Shown: piece after piece, positions 15,885 through 24,385 of the stretch | Position numbering within the stretch: position 1 is the first letter of the stretch | Layout of the letters: each line of letters starts with the position of its first letter | DNA from: Burkholderiales bacterium | Lineage (GTDB): Bacteria > Pseudomonadota > Gammaproteobacteria > Burkholderiales > Burkholderiaceae_D | Direction of reading: 5' to 3' | Assembly: GCA_026399895.1 (NCBI GenBank) | Contig: JAPLQC010000060.1 | Span: 1 to 42,790, forward strand | DNA length: 42,790 nt | The notes under the pieces: generated by a model | What the model was told of the DNA's origin: nothing | The model's input: the letters and a program-made list of their open reading frames with translations, nothing else | Database searches by the model: none | Program-made: the position numbers and the translations under genes

Positions 15885-17496
15885 AATCGTACATCTCGAG
15901 GAAGCGACAACCATAAAGCGGTAGCCAACTCGGCACCTTATAAAAGCGGTCTGCGATTTTACTTAGCACTTGTGTTCGATAAGGCTCAAATCGGAAGCCC
16001 TCTCCATCGGCTACCCAGAAGCGCGCCCCATCAATCATTCGCTCTTGAACAGTCAAGTGCGTAAAAAATTCCTGCCATGCTGCCGCGTCGATCGGTCTGG
16101 TGCTGGCAATGCGGATATTTTTTCCATCAAGCTCGCGGAAATCTGTGATCGGGTCATCAAACCGTGCATGAAAGCTGCCAAATCCAAATACGGGTACATA
16201 AGACTGTGCGTGATACGCCAGTAGTGATGACTGACTGTAGGAGGGAGTCATCAGCATCGTATCGGCGGGGATATCTTTTTTCAAGTCGAGCACAACCTCT
16301 TTACCTTGGCGGTTCAATACGATATCGGCATGAAGTCGAAGTGACTTGAATGTATCTACCGGAAGATGCGTCAGGCTCAGAACCAAGAGGAGATGAGGTA
16401 GACCAAACCATAAAGCCCATTTTTTGTGGCGCTGTAGTGTTTCATCGCGTAGGTGAACTGCTGCAAATAAAAACACGAACGGGACGAAGCCAAGCAACCA
16501 ATGTAAGCCGATTTCTTTATAAAAAGAGAGCAGAAGAAACAGGCTGAATGGCACCACGAATAGCGCGGTGATCGTACGCGTAGTCTTTTCGTTACCTGCG
16601 GTGAGAGGGCTTGATCTGCTAACGTCGTCTGTTTGTTCAGCATTATTTGATGCAGACGCATACGTTCCGGAAGCAAGTGCGACGTCTATTGGCTGATCAG
16701 GCGATTTTCCTACGCGTACACTTCGCCATAAAGCGATAGCTGTCCATGGTGTGACGAGATAGACCAGCATCAAAAAGTACTGCGCAACCTGCAAAAATGA
16801 AAAATGCGCGTCTTGATTCCGATTGATCAAGTTGAACAGGAAATTGTTCCAGCAGTGGCTTGCGTTCCATGCCAGATTTAGCAGCATGAAAGGTAGCGCG
16901 CAGACAGCCACCAGCACTAGCCGAGCTATGCCGCCCCGCCGTGGCAATAGATAAATCGCATAAGTGATGGCAAGCAGGCCAGCAAAGTATTTGGACAGTA
17001 GCGCCAGCCCGAGCAGAACGCCACTCGCGGCGTACCACCGCGATTTTTTTTCTTGTTCTGCACGTATGAAGGCATAGCCAGAAAAAAACAGAAACAGGAC
17101 TAGCGGCGTATCTGTCGTGATCAGATTGAAAGCCCAAGTAAAGGGTAACGCCAGAAATAGGCTGCCGAGTAGCCAGCGACGCTCGGACTGTTCGGGTAGC
17201 AGACGGGAAAACAAATCCATCATGCCAAAGGTGATTACTATCCACAGCATCACTGCGGGTAGACGAAGCACCAAGGGGTGAGAGGACAATTGCTGAAGAC
17301 CCCATAGCCACCAACCCACCATAGGTGGATGGTCGTAGTAACCGCCCCAATCAAGATGCGCGCCCCACTGATAAAAATACGCCTCATCGCCGATGAACGG
17401 GAAAAACGCTGCCAGCCACAGTTTGATGACTGTGGTGATCAAGAGCATTAGGTAGAAGGCCCGCTTGGTATCGGGCGCTGGAATATTGGCTAGCAA
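15877..17496 (-). CDS. GT39/ArnT-type integral membrane glycosyltransferase (GT-C fold)
   Basis: A 539-residue protein with about ten or more membrane helices in the first 340 residues and a soluble C-terminal region. The first periplasmic loop has FIGDEAYFYQWGAHLDWGGYYDHPPMVGW, the acidic catalytic motif of PMT/ArnT-like enzymes that use polyprenyl-phosphate sugars as donors. In context it is the best candidate to transfer the lipid-linked pentose to a surface acceptor (LPS, pilin or another glycan); the acceptor cannot be read. It lies on the opposite strand to the cluster, tail to tail with the GtrA gene. It is somewhat more AT-rich than the upstream genes, compatible with separate acquisition. 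Confidence 0.8.
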   Translation of the reverse strand: MLANIPAPDTKRAFYLMLLITTVIKLWLAAFFPFIGDEAYFYQWGAHLDWGGYYDHPPMVGWWLWGLQQLSSHPLVLRLPAVMLWIVITFGMMDLFSRLLPEQSERRWLLGSLFLALPFTWAFNLITTDTPLVLFLFFSGYAFIRAEQEKKSRWYAASGVLLGLALLSKYFAGLLAITYAIYLLPRRGGIARLVLVAVCALPFMLLNLAWNASHCWNNFLFNLINRNQDAHFSFLQVAQYFLMLVYLVTPWTAIALWRSVRVGKSPDQPIDVALASGTYASASNNAEQTDDVSRSSPLTAGNEKTTRTITALFVVPFSLFLLLSFYKEIGLHWLLGFVPFVFLFAAVHLRDETLQRHKKWALWFGLPHLLLVLSLTHLPVDTFKSLRLHADIVLNRQGKEVVLDLKKDIPADTMLMTPSYSQSSLLAYHAQSYVPVFGFGSFHARFDDPITDFRELDGKNIRIASTRPIDAAAWQEFFTHLTVQERMIDGARFWVADGEGFRFEPYRTQVLSKIADRFYKVPSWLPLYGCRFLEMYDFI

Positions 17497-17670
17497 AGTG
17501 AAATTGGCCGCGCGTATTGTGTATTAAAAAGACAATTTTATTGCGTTTGGGCGAAGCGAATTAGATCAACAGGCGTAGTAGTTTAAGCTACGCAGTGTAA
17601 ATCCTGTTCGGCAACAAGTCTTGGCAGACCCTGAATTCAACGATCCCTTCAACTGGGCTACTCAGCACTT

Positions 17671-18078
17671 ATGTTTATCAGCAATCATCGCCTCATTGTC
17701 GCCATCATCTTCTGGTTCGCTGGCGTGATATCTGCGCAAGCGGCGGTCATGTCGTCAGTCACCACGGATGCGCAGGGCAATCACTATTTGCTGGATACCG
17801 AGGGCATGACCCGAAAGGGTTACCTCGTGTACGTGTGGCAGTTGCAGAATCTTGCAAAGAGAAATGAGCAGGGCGCTTTGTCGATCCGCACCCAGGTTGA
17901 ATTTGACTGTCGATTTCGGCAGTCGCGTGTGATGTGGGTCACGCTCTATCCTGAGGCAGATGAGGGTGGTGCTGTCATTAGCTCAGAGTTGGTATCGAAT
18001 CCGCAGTGGGTACCTGCGCAGACGGGCGATGTCGCGGAAACGCTAATTGATTATGCTTGTCGCAGGATTATGCGTTGA
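17671..18078 (+). CDS. Secreted protein, surface-adhesin-E-like
   Basis: A 135-residue protein with an N-terminal signal peptide ending near SAQAAV. The body (GNHYLLDTEGMTRKGYLVYVWQLQN ... VEFDCRFRQSRVMWVTLYPE ... YACRRI) has the spaced Cys pair and the phrasing of the surface-adhesin protein E family, named from Haemophilus protein E. Adhesion is not implied; many proteobacterial members are uncharacterised periplasmic or outer-membrane proteins. The 174 bp upstream contain only a small inverted repeat (GCGTAG/CTACGC near 17571-17591). The next gene is convergent and ends 2 nt away. Confidence 0.6.
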   Translation: MFISNHRLIVAIIFWFAGVISAQAAVMSSVTTDAQGNHYLLDTEGMTRKGYLVYVWQLQNLAKRNEQGALSIRTQVEFDCRFRQSRVMWVTLYPEADEGGAVISSELVSNPQWVPAQTGDVAETLIDYACRRIMR

Positions 18079-18079
18079 A

Positions 18080-18364
18080 TCAGTAATGCATGCTCTCAAG
18101 AATACTGATGATCAAGCCAAACATGGCAAGTGCTAGAAGCAGAGAGCCAAACATGGGTACCAGAATAATCATCAGGCCGGTAATCATGAGCAGCCCGAGC
18201 GCAAATTTGCCGCGCGAGGTACTTTTCTTGAACTCCATGTAAACCAGCAGCGTAGCCAAAACCAGCGGCAAAATCCATGCACCTGACCCCAACAGGTCAT
18301 GTGAGAATGGCTCAGCCGATCCCTCAGGATTTGCAGCAGTTCGGGATTGTGTGATTCGGCTCAT
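18080..18364 (-). CDS. Small membrane protein of unknown function
   Basis: A 94-residue protein with a polar N-terminus of about 27 residues and three hydrophobic stretches (WILPLVLATLLVYM, FALGLLMITGLMIILVP, LLLALAMFGLIISIL). I do not recognise the family. It has a plausible ATG at 18364 and ends 2 nt from the convergent adhesin-E-like gene. No RBS stands out. The 182 bp upstream, to 18546, show no gene. Confidence 0.5.
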   Translation of the reverse strand: MSRITQSRTAANPEGSAEPFSHDLLGSGAWILPLVLATLLVYMEFKKSTSRGKFALGLLMITGLMIILVPMFGSLLLALAMFGLIISILESMHY

Positions 18365-18546
18365 GGTTTTCCAGGACCAAAGGGGTATCTGCCGCGCCGT
18401 GATCGAAGGAATTGCCGCCGCGAGCCAGTAGCCAAATTATTGCTGGCCATGGGCTAACCGATGATTTCCCTCTATTTCTGCGCACTTATTTCCATTTGAA
18501 TCGGCAGGCGCTCCGGTTTCTTTAGCCTCGGCTAGAAAACACTAAC

Positions 18547-18900
18547 TCAGTTACCGATCAGCGCGTCCAGATAGGAAACAGCGCCCTCTGCCGGGCCAAG
18601 TTTCGGGTTTGAGAGGCAAAACTTGTCAATGCTGGCGATTGCAGGCTCAGCGGCGTTGGGATCGTCGTTGTATCGATCTGGCGCAGATTTTTTAAGACCT
18701 TGGTGAGTCAAGCTGAGCGGTGCGAGGAACGCGTTCGTCCAGGTTTTTTTTCTTGAATGCTCCAAATCAGTCCAAGCTTGACACGACAAATCGCCGAACA
18801 AGCTGGCGGCTCCTGCATTTACTGAAGAGCAAGCCAAGACAGTCAGCAAGACAATGGCCCCAAGGCCCTGCGCGCATATTTTTCGTGAGGTGGGAGTCAC
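18547..18900 (-). CDS. Small secreted protein of unknown function
   Basis: A 117-residue protein with a probable signal peptide (AIVLLTVLACSSVNAGAAS). The mature part has C-x-x-W near its start, KTWTNAFLAPLSL in the middle and IDKFCLSNP near the end, two cysteines that could form a disulfide. This pattern (Cys-Trp, Trp-AFL, ID-Cys-NP) recurs in small periplasmic proteins of proteobacteria with no assigned role. The LLTVLAC string could be read as a lipobox, but the following residues make this uncertain. It is encoded downstream of moaC on the same strand with a 35-bp gap. Confidence 0.5.
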   Translation of the reverse strand: MTPTSRKICAQGLGAIVLLTVLACSSVNAGAASLFGDLSCQAWTDLEHSRKKTWTNAFLAPLSLTHQGLKKSAPDRYNDDPNAAEPAIASIDKFCLSNPKLGPAEGAVSYLDALIGN

Positions 18901-18935
18901 AAGAAGAATTTCAGTTTTCCGTGCGCATCAAACAA

Positions 18936-19451
18936 TTACTCAACCTTCCAACTCCCCGATTTCCCGCCGTGCTTCTCCATCACACGGATATCGGACATCA
19001 CCATGCCACGATCAATCGCTTTGCACATGTCGTAAATCGTCAGCAGGCCGACTTGCACGGCCGTAAGCGCTTCCATCTCGACACCCGTTTTCCCATGCGT
19101 TTCGACTTGTGCGTTGCACATGATGCTGGAATCGGCTTCGTCGATGGTGAATTCAACCGCGACGCGGGTGAGCGCAAGCGGGTGGCAAAGTGGAATCAGA
19201 TCGCTGGTGCGTTTTGCTGCCATGATTGCTGCGATGCGCGCAATCCCGAGCACGTCCCCTTTTTTGGCAGTGCCGTCCATCACTACGCCGAGGGTGGAAG
19301 GTTTCATGCTGATGATGCCGCTGGCGATCGCCACGCGATGCGTTTCTCGCTTGGCGCCGACATCCACCATATGCGCTTGCCCTCCCTCATCGAAATGGGT
19401 CAGGCCGCCGTGGTGGTTTTCATGCAGGGGATGATTCGATTTCGCGTTCAT
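18936..19451 (-). CDS. moaC: Cyclic pyranopterin monophosphate synthase
   Basis: Makes cyclic pyranopterin monophosphate from the MoaA product in molybdenum cofactor synthesis. Motifs include [35 protein letters not shown] and [25 protein letters not shown] with the conserved Cys/His/Glu/Lys residues, ending [10 protein letters not shown] take the ATG at 19451 (171 residues); a longer start would add 27 residues that are not MoaC-like and would run into the promoter of the divergent protease gene. No other molybdenum cofactor gene is in the window. Confidence 0.93.
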   Translation of the reverse strand: MNAKSNHPLHENHHGGLTHFDEGGQAHMVDVGAKRETHRVAIASGIISMKPSTLGVVMDGTAKKGDVLGIARIAAIMAAKRTSDLIPLCHPLALTRVAVEFTIDEADSSIMCNAQVETHGKTGVEMEALTAVQVGLLTIYDMCKAIDRGMVMSDIRVMEKHGGKSGSWKVE

Positions 19452-19502
19452 GGCTAGGGCTACTCCCGCGATGGACCACGAGAGTGAAAAAGATGTTGCG
19501 AG

Positions 19503-19508
19503 TATCAT
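19503..19508 (+). promoter_or_regulatory. Candidate -10 element of the BepA-like gene, leaderless geometry
   Basis: TATCAT is followed by 6 nt and then the ATG at 19515, so transcription would begin at the start codon. There is no Shine-Dalgarno before this ATG. No clear -35 is seen. Confidence 0.3.
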
Positions 19509-19514
19509 AGCACC

Positions 19515-21044
19515 ATGGTTAAACCGATCCATTCATCCGGCTGGTCTTTGGGGTTGCGCGTGCTTACTGCGGCGCTAGTGACGCTCTCTGCGCCCGTGTT
19601 TTTGGCGCCTGCCACGATTCATGCGCAGGGACTGCCCAACCTCGGGGGTGGCGATAGTGCAGAACTATCCCCGCTGCAAGAGCGCAAGCTTGGCGAAGAC
19701 ATCATGAATGGTATCCGGCGCGATCCGGCCTATATGAGCGATCCTCCGACGCTCGATTATTTGAATCAGTTTGGGAATAGTTTGCTGGCGGCCATACCGG
19801 ATGCGCGTGGCGAGGCAGATTACGATTTCTTTTTCTTTGCAGTGCGCGATCCCACGCTGAATGCGTTCGCGCTGCCGGGTGGCTTTATTGGTGCCAATAG
19901 CGGATTGGTGCTGGCGTCACAATCTGAATCTGAGCTTGCTTCGGTGATGGCCCACGAGATCGGCCACGTTTCACAGCGTCACATTGCACGCATGATCGGC
20001 AATCAGAAGCAGGACGCGCTGCTGCCGATCGCAGGTTTACTGCTCGGGGCGCTGGCGATGCGCACCAGCCCCGATCTTGGCATGGCGGCAATGATGGGGG
20101 GCACCGGTGTGGCGGCGCAGCGTCGGCTGAGTTTTGGGCGTGACGCAGAACGAGAGGCAGACCGGATCGGGCTCAGTATTCTGAACGGTGGTGGATTTGA
20201 AGCGACCGGAATGGTGAATTTTTTTGGTCGCTTGCAGAACGCCAGTCGTAATCGCAGCGACAACATGCCAGCCTGGTTGCGTACTCACCCACTCACCACC
20301 GAGCGGATCGCAGACATTGAAGCTCGCGTCCGTGACATGCCGTATCGGCAGCGTGTAGACAGCCTGGATTTCTCATTGGTGAAGGCGCGGCTGCGCGTTT
20401 TGCAAGACGATACGCCGCGTGGCTGGCGCGATGCATCAGTCGTGTTTGGGGAACAGATCAAGCAGGGCACGCGCGCACAAGTACTGGGTGCGCGCTATGG
20501 GTTAGTGATGTTGGCCTTGCGCCAACGCGAAATGACGCAGGCGCTTGCGCTACTGGGAGAGATGCATACCGAAGTCGAGCGCAAGCCGAGTTTGGCACCT
20601 TCGGTATTGCTCCTTGGTTTGGAGGTGGATGTGGCGCTGGCTAATGGTCAGGCGCAGCAAGCAGTAACTCTCGCTGCTGATGGGCGTAACCGCTTCCCGC
20701 TATCGCGCGGATTATCGATGCAATATGCCGAGGCTTTACTCGCCGCTGGGCGCACACAAGATGCCACCAGTTTTTTGCGCGATCAGGCGCAAATTTATCG
20801 GCAGGATGCAGGCATACATAAAGCGCTAGCGCGCGCCTATGCCGAACTGAATAAACAGGCGCTACAGCACATGGCACTGGCCGAGTTCTACGCAATCAGC
20901 GGTGCAGTACCGGCGGCGCTGGAGCAGCTACGCATTGCGCGCACTGCACCTGATGCAGCGTTTCATGATCTCGCCATTATCGATGCGCGTGAACGCGAAT
21001 TGCAGGCGAGTTGGCGCGACATCATGTCGCAACGAAAGAAGTAA
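19515..21044 (+). CDS. bepA: BepA/YfgC-like periplasmic M48 metalloprotease with TPR domain
   Basis: A 509-residue protein with a signal peptide ending near IHAQG. The M48 zinc site is H147EIGH151 with the third ligand in [10 protein letters not shown] (210-219). The substrate-covering segment [16 protein letters not shown] precedes it. The C-terminal half (about 290-500) is helical with TPR-like repeats ([38 protein letters not shown]). In E. coli BepA degrades or helps mature outer-membrane proteins stalled at the BAM complex and LptD. It is divergent from moaC and convergent with the next gene, which ends 4 nt away. Confidence 0.88.
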   Translation: MVKPIHSSGWSLGLRVLTAALVTLSAPVFLAPATIHAQGLPNLGGGDSAELSPLQERKLGEDIMNGIRRDPAYMSDPPTLDYLNQFGNSLLAAIPDARGEADYDFFFFAVRDPTLNAFALPGGFIGANSGLVLASQSESELASVMAHEIGHVSQRHIARMIGNQKQDALLPIAGLLLGALAMRTSPDLGMAAMMGGTGVAAQRRLSFGRDAEREADRIGLSILNGGGFEATGMVNFFGRLQNASRNRSDNMPAWLRTHPLTTERIADIEARVRDMPYRQRVDSLDFSLVKARLRVLQDDTPRGWRDASVVFGEQIKQGTRAQVLGARYGLVMLALRQREMTQALALLGEMHTEVERKPSLAPSVLLLGLEVDVALANGQAQQAVTLAADGRNRFPLSRGLSMQYAEALLAAGRTQDATSFLRDQAQIYRQDAGIHKALARAYAELNKQALQHMALAEFYAISGAVPAALEQLRIARTAPDAAFHDLAIIDARERELQASWRDIMSQRKK

Positions 21045-21048
21045 TCTT

Positions 21049-21642
21049 TTACTTGGCCGTCGCAGGACTCGGATTGAAGCCCAGTACTGTGCCAAGGTTC
21101 TCGTCATGCAGTGCATGAACCGGTAGCAGACTTTCGCCGCAGAGAAATTGCAGCTCGCCCCGAGGGTTGTTTAACCATTCAAGCAGAAACGTATCATCCA
21201 CCGGCTCACCTTCCACGCGCAGTAGTGGCAGACACTCGGCAAGATCACGATCATCAATCATCGCGATCCGTTCACCCGAGCCAAGGATAAGCCTGCCTTC
21301 ACCCGTGATCCAGACGCGTTCAATCGGCGTCATCGAGGAACCGTCGTGCGTGATGAAGCCGTGGATTGGGTCTGTGCGTGAGATGAAGGGCGTCTGTTCA
21401 AGTTGAACATAGACCCGCTGCGGACCATTCTGAAAATACCAGGCACCGTCATCGTTTCGCAGGTAGTTGCGATAGATGAAGGACAGCAGCGCGGGGTGGC
21501 GAATCACATCGCCCGGCGCATTTGCGACCTGTGCGGCGGCGTCACGCATACGAAACGCGCCGCGCGCATCCAGCGCCAGCCAACCATAACAGTCAGGCAC
21601 ATTCGGCCATTTGGCGAGTGCTTGGCGGACGATCTCATCCAT
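21049..21642 (-). CDS. Conserved betaproteobacterial protein of unknown function (DUF2946-like)
   Basis: A 197-residue soluble protein. It starts MDEIVRQALAKWPNVPDCYGWLALDARG, and has FIYRNYLRNDDGAWYFQNGPQRVYVQLE and a C-terminal CGESLLPVHALHDENLGTVLGFNP. I remember this layout from a conserved Burkholderiales family without known function; the DUF number is from memory. No catalytic motif is evident. A TAGAAT hexamer lies 20 nt before its ATG. It is convergent with the protease gene and downstream of the YheT-type hydrolase gene. Confidence 0.6.
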   Translation of the reverse strand: MDEIVRQALAKWPNVPDCYGWLALDARGAFRMRDAAAQVANAPGDVIRHPALLSFIYRNYLRNDDGAWYFQNGPQRVYVQLEQTPFISRTDPIHGFITHDGSSMTPIERVWITGEGRLILGSGERIAMIDDRDLAECLPLLRVEGEPVDDTFLLEWLNNPRGELQFLCGESLLPVHALHDENLGTVLGFNPSPATAK

Positions 21643-21665
21643 TACTGATATGTCTGCAAAAGATT

Positions 21666-22655
21666 CTACCGAACCAGTTCGGGAATTTTTTCTTGAAGCT
21701 GGACTTGTTCAGAGAAAAATCGAACGATACGGCGTGGTAGCCAGTCTAGTGCGCCCGGGAAGTTGCCGCGTACGAAGCCGACATGACCGCCGTGCTTCGG
21801 ATATTCGAGAATGACCGGATCAGCAGCCTGCCGCGGTAAATAGCGCGCTGGCAAAAACGGATCATTACGCGCGTTGAGTACCAGCGTCGGTACCGTGATG
21901 TTGGAGAGCACGTGCTTGCTGCTAGCGCGATGCCAGTAATCATCGGTGTCGCGGAAGCCATGCAGCGGTGCGGTGACTACGTTGTCGAACTCATACAGGT
22001 TGCGTGCCGCCAGCATCCGATCACGATCAAACAGCTTGGGATACTGAGTTAATTTTTCCAGGCATTTGGGTTTGAGCGTTTGCAGGAAGCTGCGCGTGTA
22101 GATCATGTTGAAGCCACTCGATAGGGCTTTGCCGCCTGCACTTAAATCAAGTGGTGCAGAGATTGCGACTGCCGCTTCGACAAAGTCGGCATCTTCCTCG
22201 CGCGTGCCCAGCCAGCGTAACAATGCATTACCACCGAGTGATACACCGGCCGAGAAAAAGTTGGAGGCATTGCGTGCCAGTGGATGTTGTTGCAGCCGGC
22301 GCAGAATCCAGTCAATCTCTTCGGCATCACCAGAGTGATAAAAGCGAGGCGCTTTGTTCAGCTCGCCAGAACAACCACGGAAATGCGGTACCGCGCCGGA
22401 CCAGCCCATCGCCTCTATCGTCGATAGCAATGCACGCGCATAGTGACTATCGGAGGAACCCTCCAAGCCATGAAACAGCACCAAGAAGGGTTTGCCGGGC
22501 AAGCCTTCAACGAAATCGACATCAATGAAGTCATCATCCGGTGTACTCCAGCGCTCACGTTTCAAGGTGAGATCTGGATGGGAGAGCATTTTTGCGGCCC
22601 AGATAGTTTGCAAGTGGCCGCCGGGTAACCAGACGGGTGGGCGGTAGTTGCTCAT
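21666..22655 (-). CDS. YheT-type alpha/beta hydrolase
   Basis: A 329-residue protein starting MSNYRPPVWLPGGHLQTIW, the usual opening of the YheT family. FHGLEGSSDSHYAR gives the oxyanion region, GVSLGGNALLRWLG the nucleophile elbow with its Ser, NARNDPFLP the acid and KHGGHVGF the His. The activity in cells is unclear; family members act as carboxyl-esterase-like enzymes. The ORF extends 32 codons further upstream, but that part is not family-like and would overlap the next gene, so I take the ATG at 22655. It is 8 nt downstream of the SnoaL-like gene and probably co-transcribed. Confidence 0.85.
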   Translation of the reverse strand: MSNYRPPVWLPGGHLQTIWAAKMLSHPDLTLKRERWSTPDDDFIDVDFVEGLPGKPFLVLFHGLEGSSDSHYARALLSTIEAMGWSGAVPHFRGCSGELNKAPRFYHSGDAEEIDWILRRLQQHPLARNASNFFSAGVSLGGNALLRWLGTREEDADFVEAAVAISAPLDLSAGGKALSSGFNMIYTRSFLQTLKPKCLEKLTQYPKLFDRDRMLAARNLYEFDNVVTAPLHGFRDTDDYWHRASSKHVLSNITVPTLVLNARNDPFLPARYLPRQAADPVILEYPKHGGHVGFVRGNFPGALDWLPRRIVRFFSEQVQLQEKIPELVR

Positions 22656-22663
22656 CCGTGGTG

Positions 22664-23104
22664 CTAGTGCAGCACGCCTAGTGTCGTTACGACCGGTGTC
22701 TCGGGTGCTCGCCCCGGCGCTAGCGAGCCGTGGTGCGACACCATGCGCCAACCTTGCGGTGTCTTGATGTACACGTTGGTGGCCACGATGTGTGCCTCTT
22801 GCCAGTTGGGGTCGTCGGGCGCTTTGATCTCTTCGATCAGGCTGTGGACTGCGCAGCCAACGCTATGGGCCACGTGCAGATGGTGCGGTCGGATATGCAC
22901 CGGGCCGCGTTCGAAAATCATTTCAAATGACTCGCGGATCGCTGTCTGTCCCTGCAATCTCGGTGCGCCGGGATGCACGCAAAAAATTTCTTCGTCATCT
23001 GCCCACAGCGCCATCATCATTTCAAGATCGGCGCGCGCCATCGCGTCGTAGAACGCGTTCTCGACGTCTTCAGCGCTGGCGAGAGGTTTGCGTGGCAGTG
23101 GCAT
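22664..23104 (-). CDS. SnoaL/NTF2-like (DUF4440-type) protein
   Basis: A 146-residue single-domain protein with the alpha+beta cone fold pattern: AFYDAMARADLEMMMALWADDEEIFCVHPGAPRLQGQTAIRESFEMIF, then beta strands and GWRMVSHHGSLAP near the end. The opening resembles YybH-type polyketide-cyclase/ketosteroid-isomerase-like proteins of unknown substrate. It lies between the zinc-finger protein gene (5 nt gap) and the hydrolase gene (8 nt gap), so they are probably one operon. Confidence 0.75.
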   Translation of the reverse strand: MPLPRKPLASAEDVENAFYDAMARADLEMMMALWADDEEIFCVHPGAPRLQGQTAIRESFEMIFERGPVHIRPHHLHVAHSVGCAVHSLIEEIKAPDDPNWQEAHIVATNVYIKTPQGWRMVSHHGSLAPGRAPETPVVTTLGVLH

Positions 23105-23109
23105 TCACA

Positions 23110-23301
23110 TCAGTGCGAGTGCGCATGCGCGCCATCTTTGAGCGCGTAAGCGGTGCCGCAGTAGGGGCACTTGGCGTGCCCATGCGCATCGAAATCGAGC
23201 GACACGCGCGGATGGGAAGACCAGATCGGCGTCGATTTATTCGGACAGTGAGCGGGCAAATCCTTGCCATCAAGTTCGATCGCTTGCGCCGGCTGTGTCA
23301 T
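23110..23301 (-). CDS. zf-CHCC zinc-finger protein
   Basis: A 63-residue protein with AIELDGKDLPAHCPNKSTPIWSSHPRVSLDFDAHGHAKCPYCGTAY, the full Cys/His pattern (C-H-C-x-x-C) of the zf-CHCC family related to the NDUFS6 subunit of complex I. The bacterial function is unknown; it is commonly found next to ilvE in Burkholderiales, as here (24 bp from ilvE on the same strand). The His-rich tail AHAHSH may bind metal. Confidence 0.85.
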   Translation of the reverse strand: MTQPAQAIELDGKDLPAHCPNKSTPIWSSHPRVSLDFDAHGHAKCPYCGTAYALKDGAHAHSH

Positions 23302-23325
23302 GGCTAGCTCCTGAAGATGAATTGA

Positions 23326-24246
23326 TCAAACACGGGTCAACCAGTGTTGGTACTGGGGGGCCTTACCGGCCACCACATCAAAAAACAGCGACTGCAGTTT
23401 CTCGGTAACCGGGCCACGACTACCGATACCAATCTGACGGTTATCGAGTTCGCGAATGGGTGTGATCTCAGCGGCGGTGCCGGTGAAGAAGGCTTCATCC
23501 GCGCAGTACAACTCATCGCGTGTGATGCGTTTTTCAATCACCTCGATGCCGAGATCGCGCGCCATCGTCAGCACTGCGTCACGCGTAATGCCGTCGAGGC
23601 AGCTGGCCAAATCTGGAGTATAGATTTTGCCGTTACGGATCAGGAAGACATTCTCGCCTGCGCCCTCGGACACATAGCCATCAGTGTCGAGCAGCAGCGC
23701 CTCGTCATAGCCCTCGGTAGTGACTTCCTGGTTAGCGAGAATCGAGTTGATGTAGTAGCCACTGGCTTTGGCACGCACCATCGAGACATTCACGTGGTGA
23801 CGGGTAAATGAGGAGGTTTTGACGCGGATGCCGCGCTGCAGACCTTCTTCCCCAAGATACGCACCCCAAGGCCATGCAGCGATGCCGACATGGATGGTGT
23901 TGCCGCGTGCCGACACGCCCATTTTTTCCGAGCCGATCCAGACCAGGGGGCGCAGGTAGCAGGATTCGAGCTGATTTGCCCGCACCACTTCCTTTTGCGC
24001 TTCGATCAGCGTTTCCATATCGAATGGAATCGCCATCTGGAAAATCTTGGCCGAGTTGAACAGCCGCTGCGTGTGCTCACGCAGACGGAAAATCGCTGTT
24101 CCATCAACGGTTTTATATGCGCGTACGCCCTCAAAAACCGCCATGCCGTAATGCAGGCTATGCGTGAGCATATGCAGGTTGGCGTCACGCCAGTCGACGA
24201 GCTTGCCGTCTTTCCAGATTTTGCCGTCGCGGTCGGCCATGGACAT
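23326..24246 (-). CDS. ilvE: Branched-chain amino acid aminotransferase
   Basis: A class IV PLP aminotransferase of 306 residues that interconverts valine, leucine and isoleucine with their 2-keto acids. Motifs are GKIWKDGKLVDWRDANLHMLTHSLHYGMAVFEGVRAY at the start, the PLP lysine in VRAKASGYYINS, EGAGENVFLIRNGKI, and FFTGTAAEITPI. GGAGA-like sequence (CGGAGATAG) precedes the ATG at 24246. It heads a minus-strand run with the zf-CHCC and SnoaL-like genes and is divergent from the azlCD exporter, so synthesis and export of branched-chain amino acids sit back to back. Confidence 0.95.
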   Translation of the reverse strand: MSMADRDGKIWKDGKLVDWRDANLHMLTHSLHYGMAVFEGVRAYKTVDGTAIFRLREHTQRLFNSAKIFQMAIPFDMETLIEAQKEVVRANQLESCYLRPLVWIGSEKMGVSARGNTIHVGIAAWPWGAYLGEEGLQRGIRVKTSSFTRHHVNVSMVRAKASGYYINSILANQEVTTEGYDEALLLDTDGYVSEGAGENVFLIRNGKIYTPDLASCLDGITRDAVLTMARDLGIEVIEKRITRDELYCADEAFFTGTAAEITPIRELDNRQIGIGSRGPVTEKLQSLFFDVVAGKAPQYQHWLTRV

Positions 24247-24320
24247 GGTCTATCTCCGATTAATTCATCAATGCAAAGCCGGGATTCTAGCGGATTCAAT
24301 GCCTCCGGCGGCTTGCTCGT

Positions 24321-24326
24321 TAGAAT
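24321..24326 (+). promoter_or_regulatory. Candidate -10 element of azlCD
   Basis: TAGAAT within GTTAGAAT, 59 nt before the preferred azlC start. The same string is seen before maeB and tcdA. No good -35 is visible. Confidence 0.4.
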
Positions 24327-24385
24327 AGTGGCTTATTCGCTTGCTATCCCGACCGGTCGTCCTGATCGGCGGCTCAGCCCTGACC

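Noticed and set aside
18936..19532. Longer moaC start giving 198 residues
   Set aside because: The extra 27 residues are not MoaC-like and overlap the start of the divergent protease gene.
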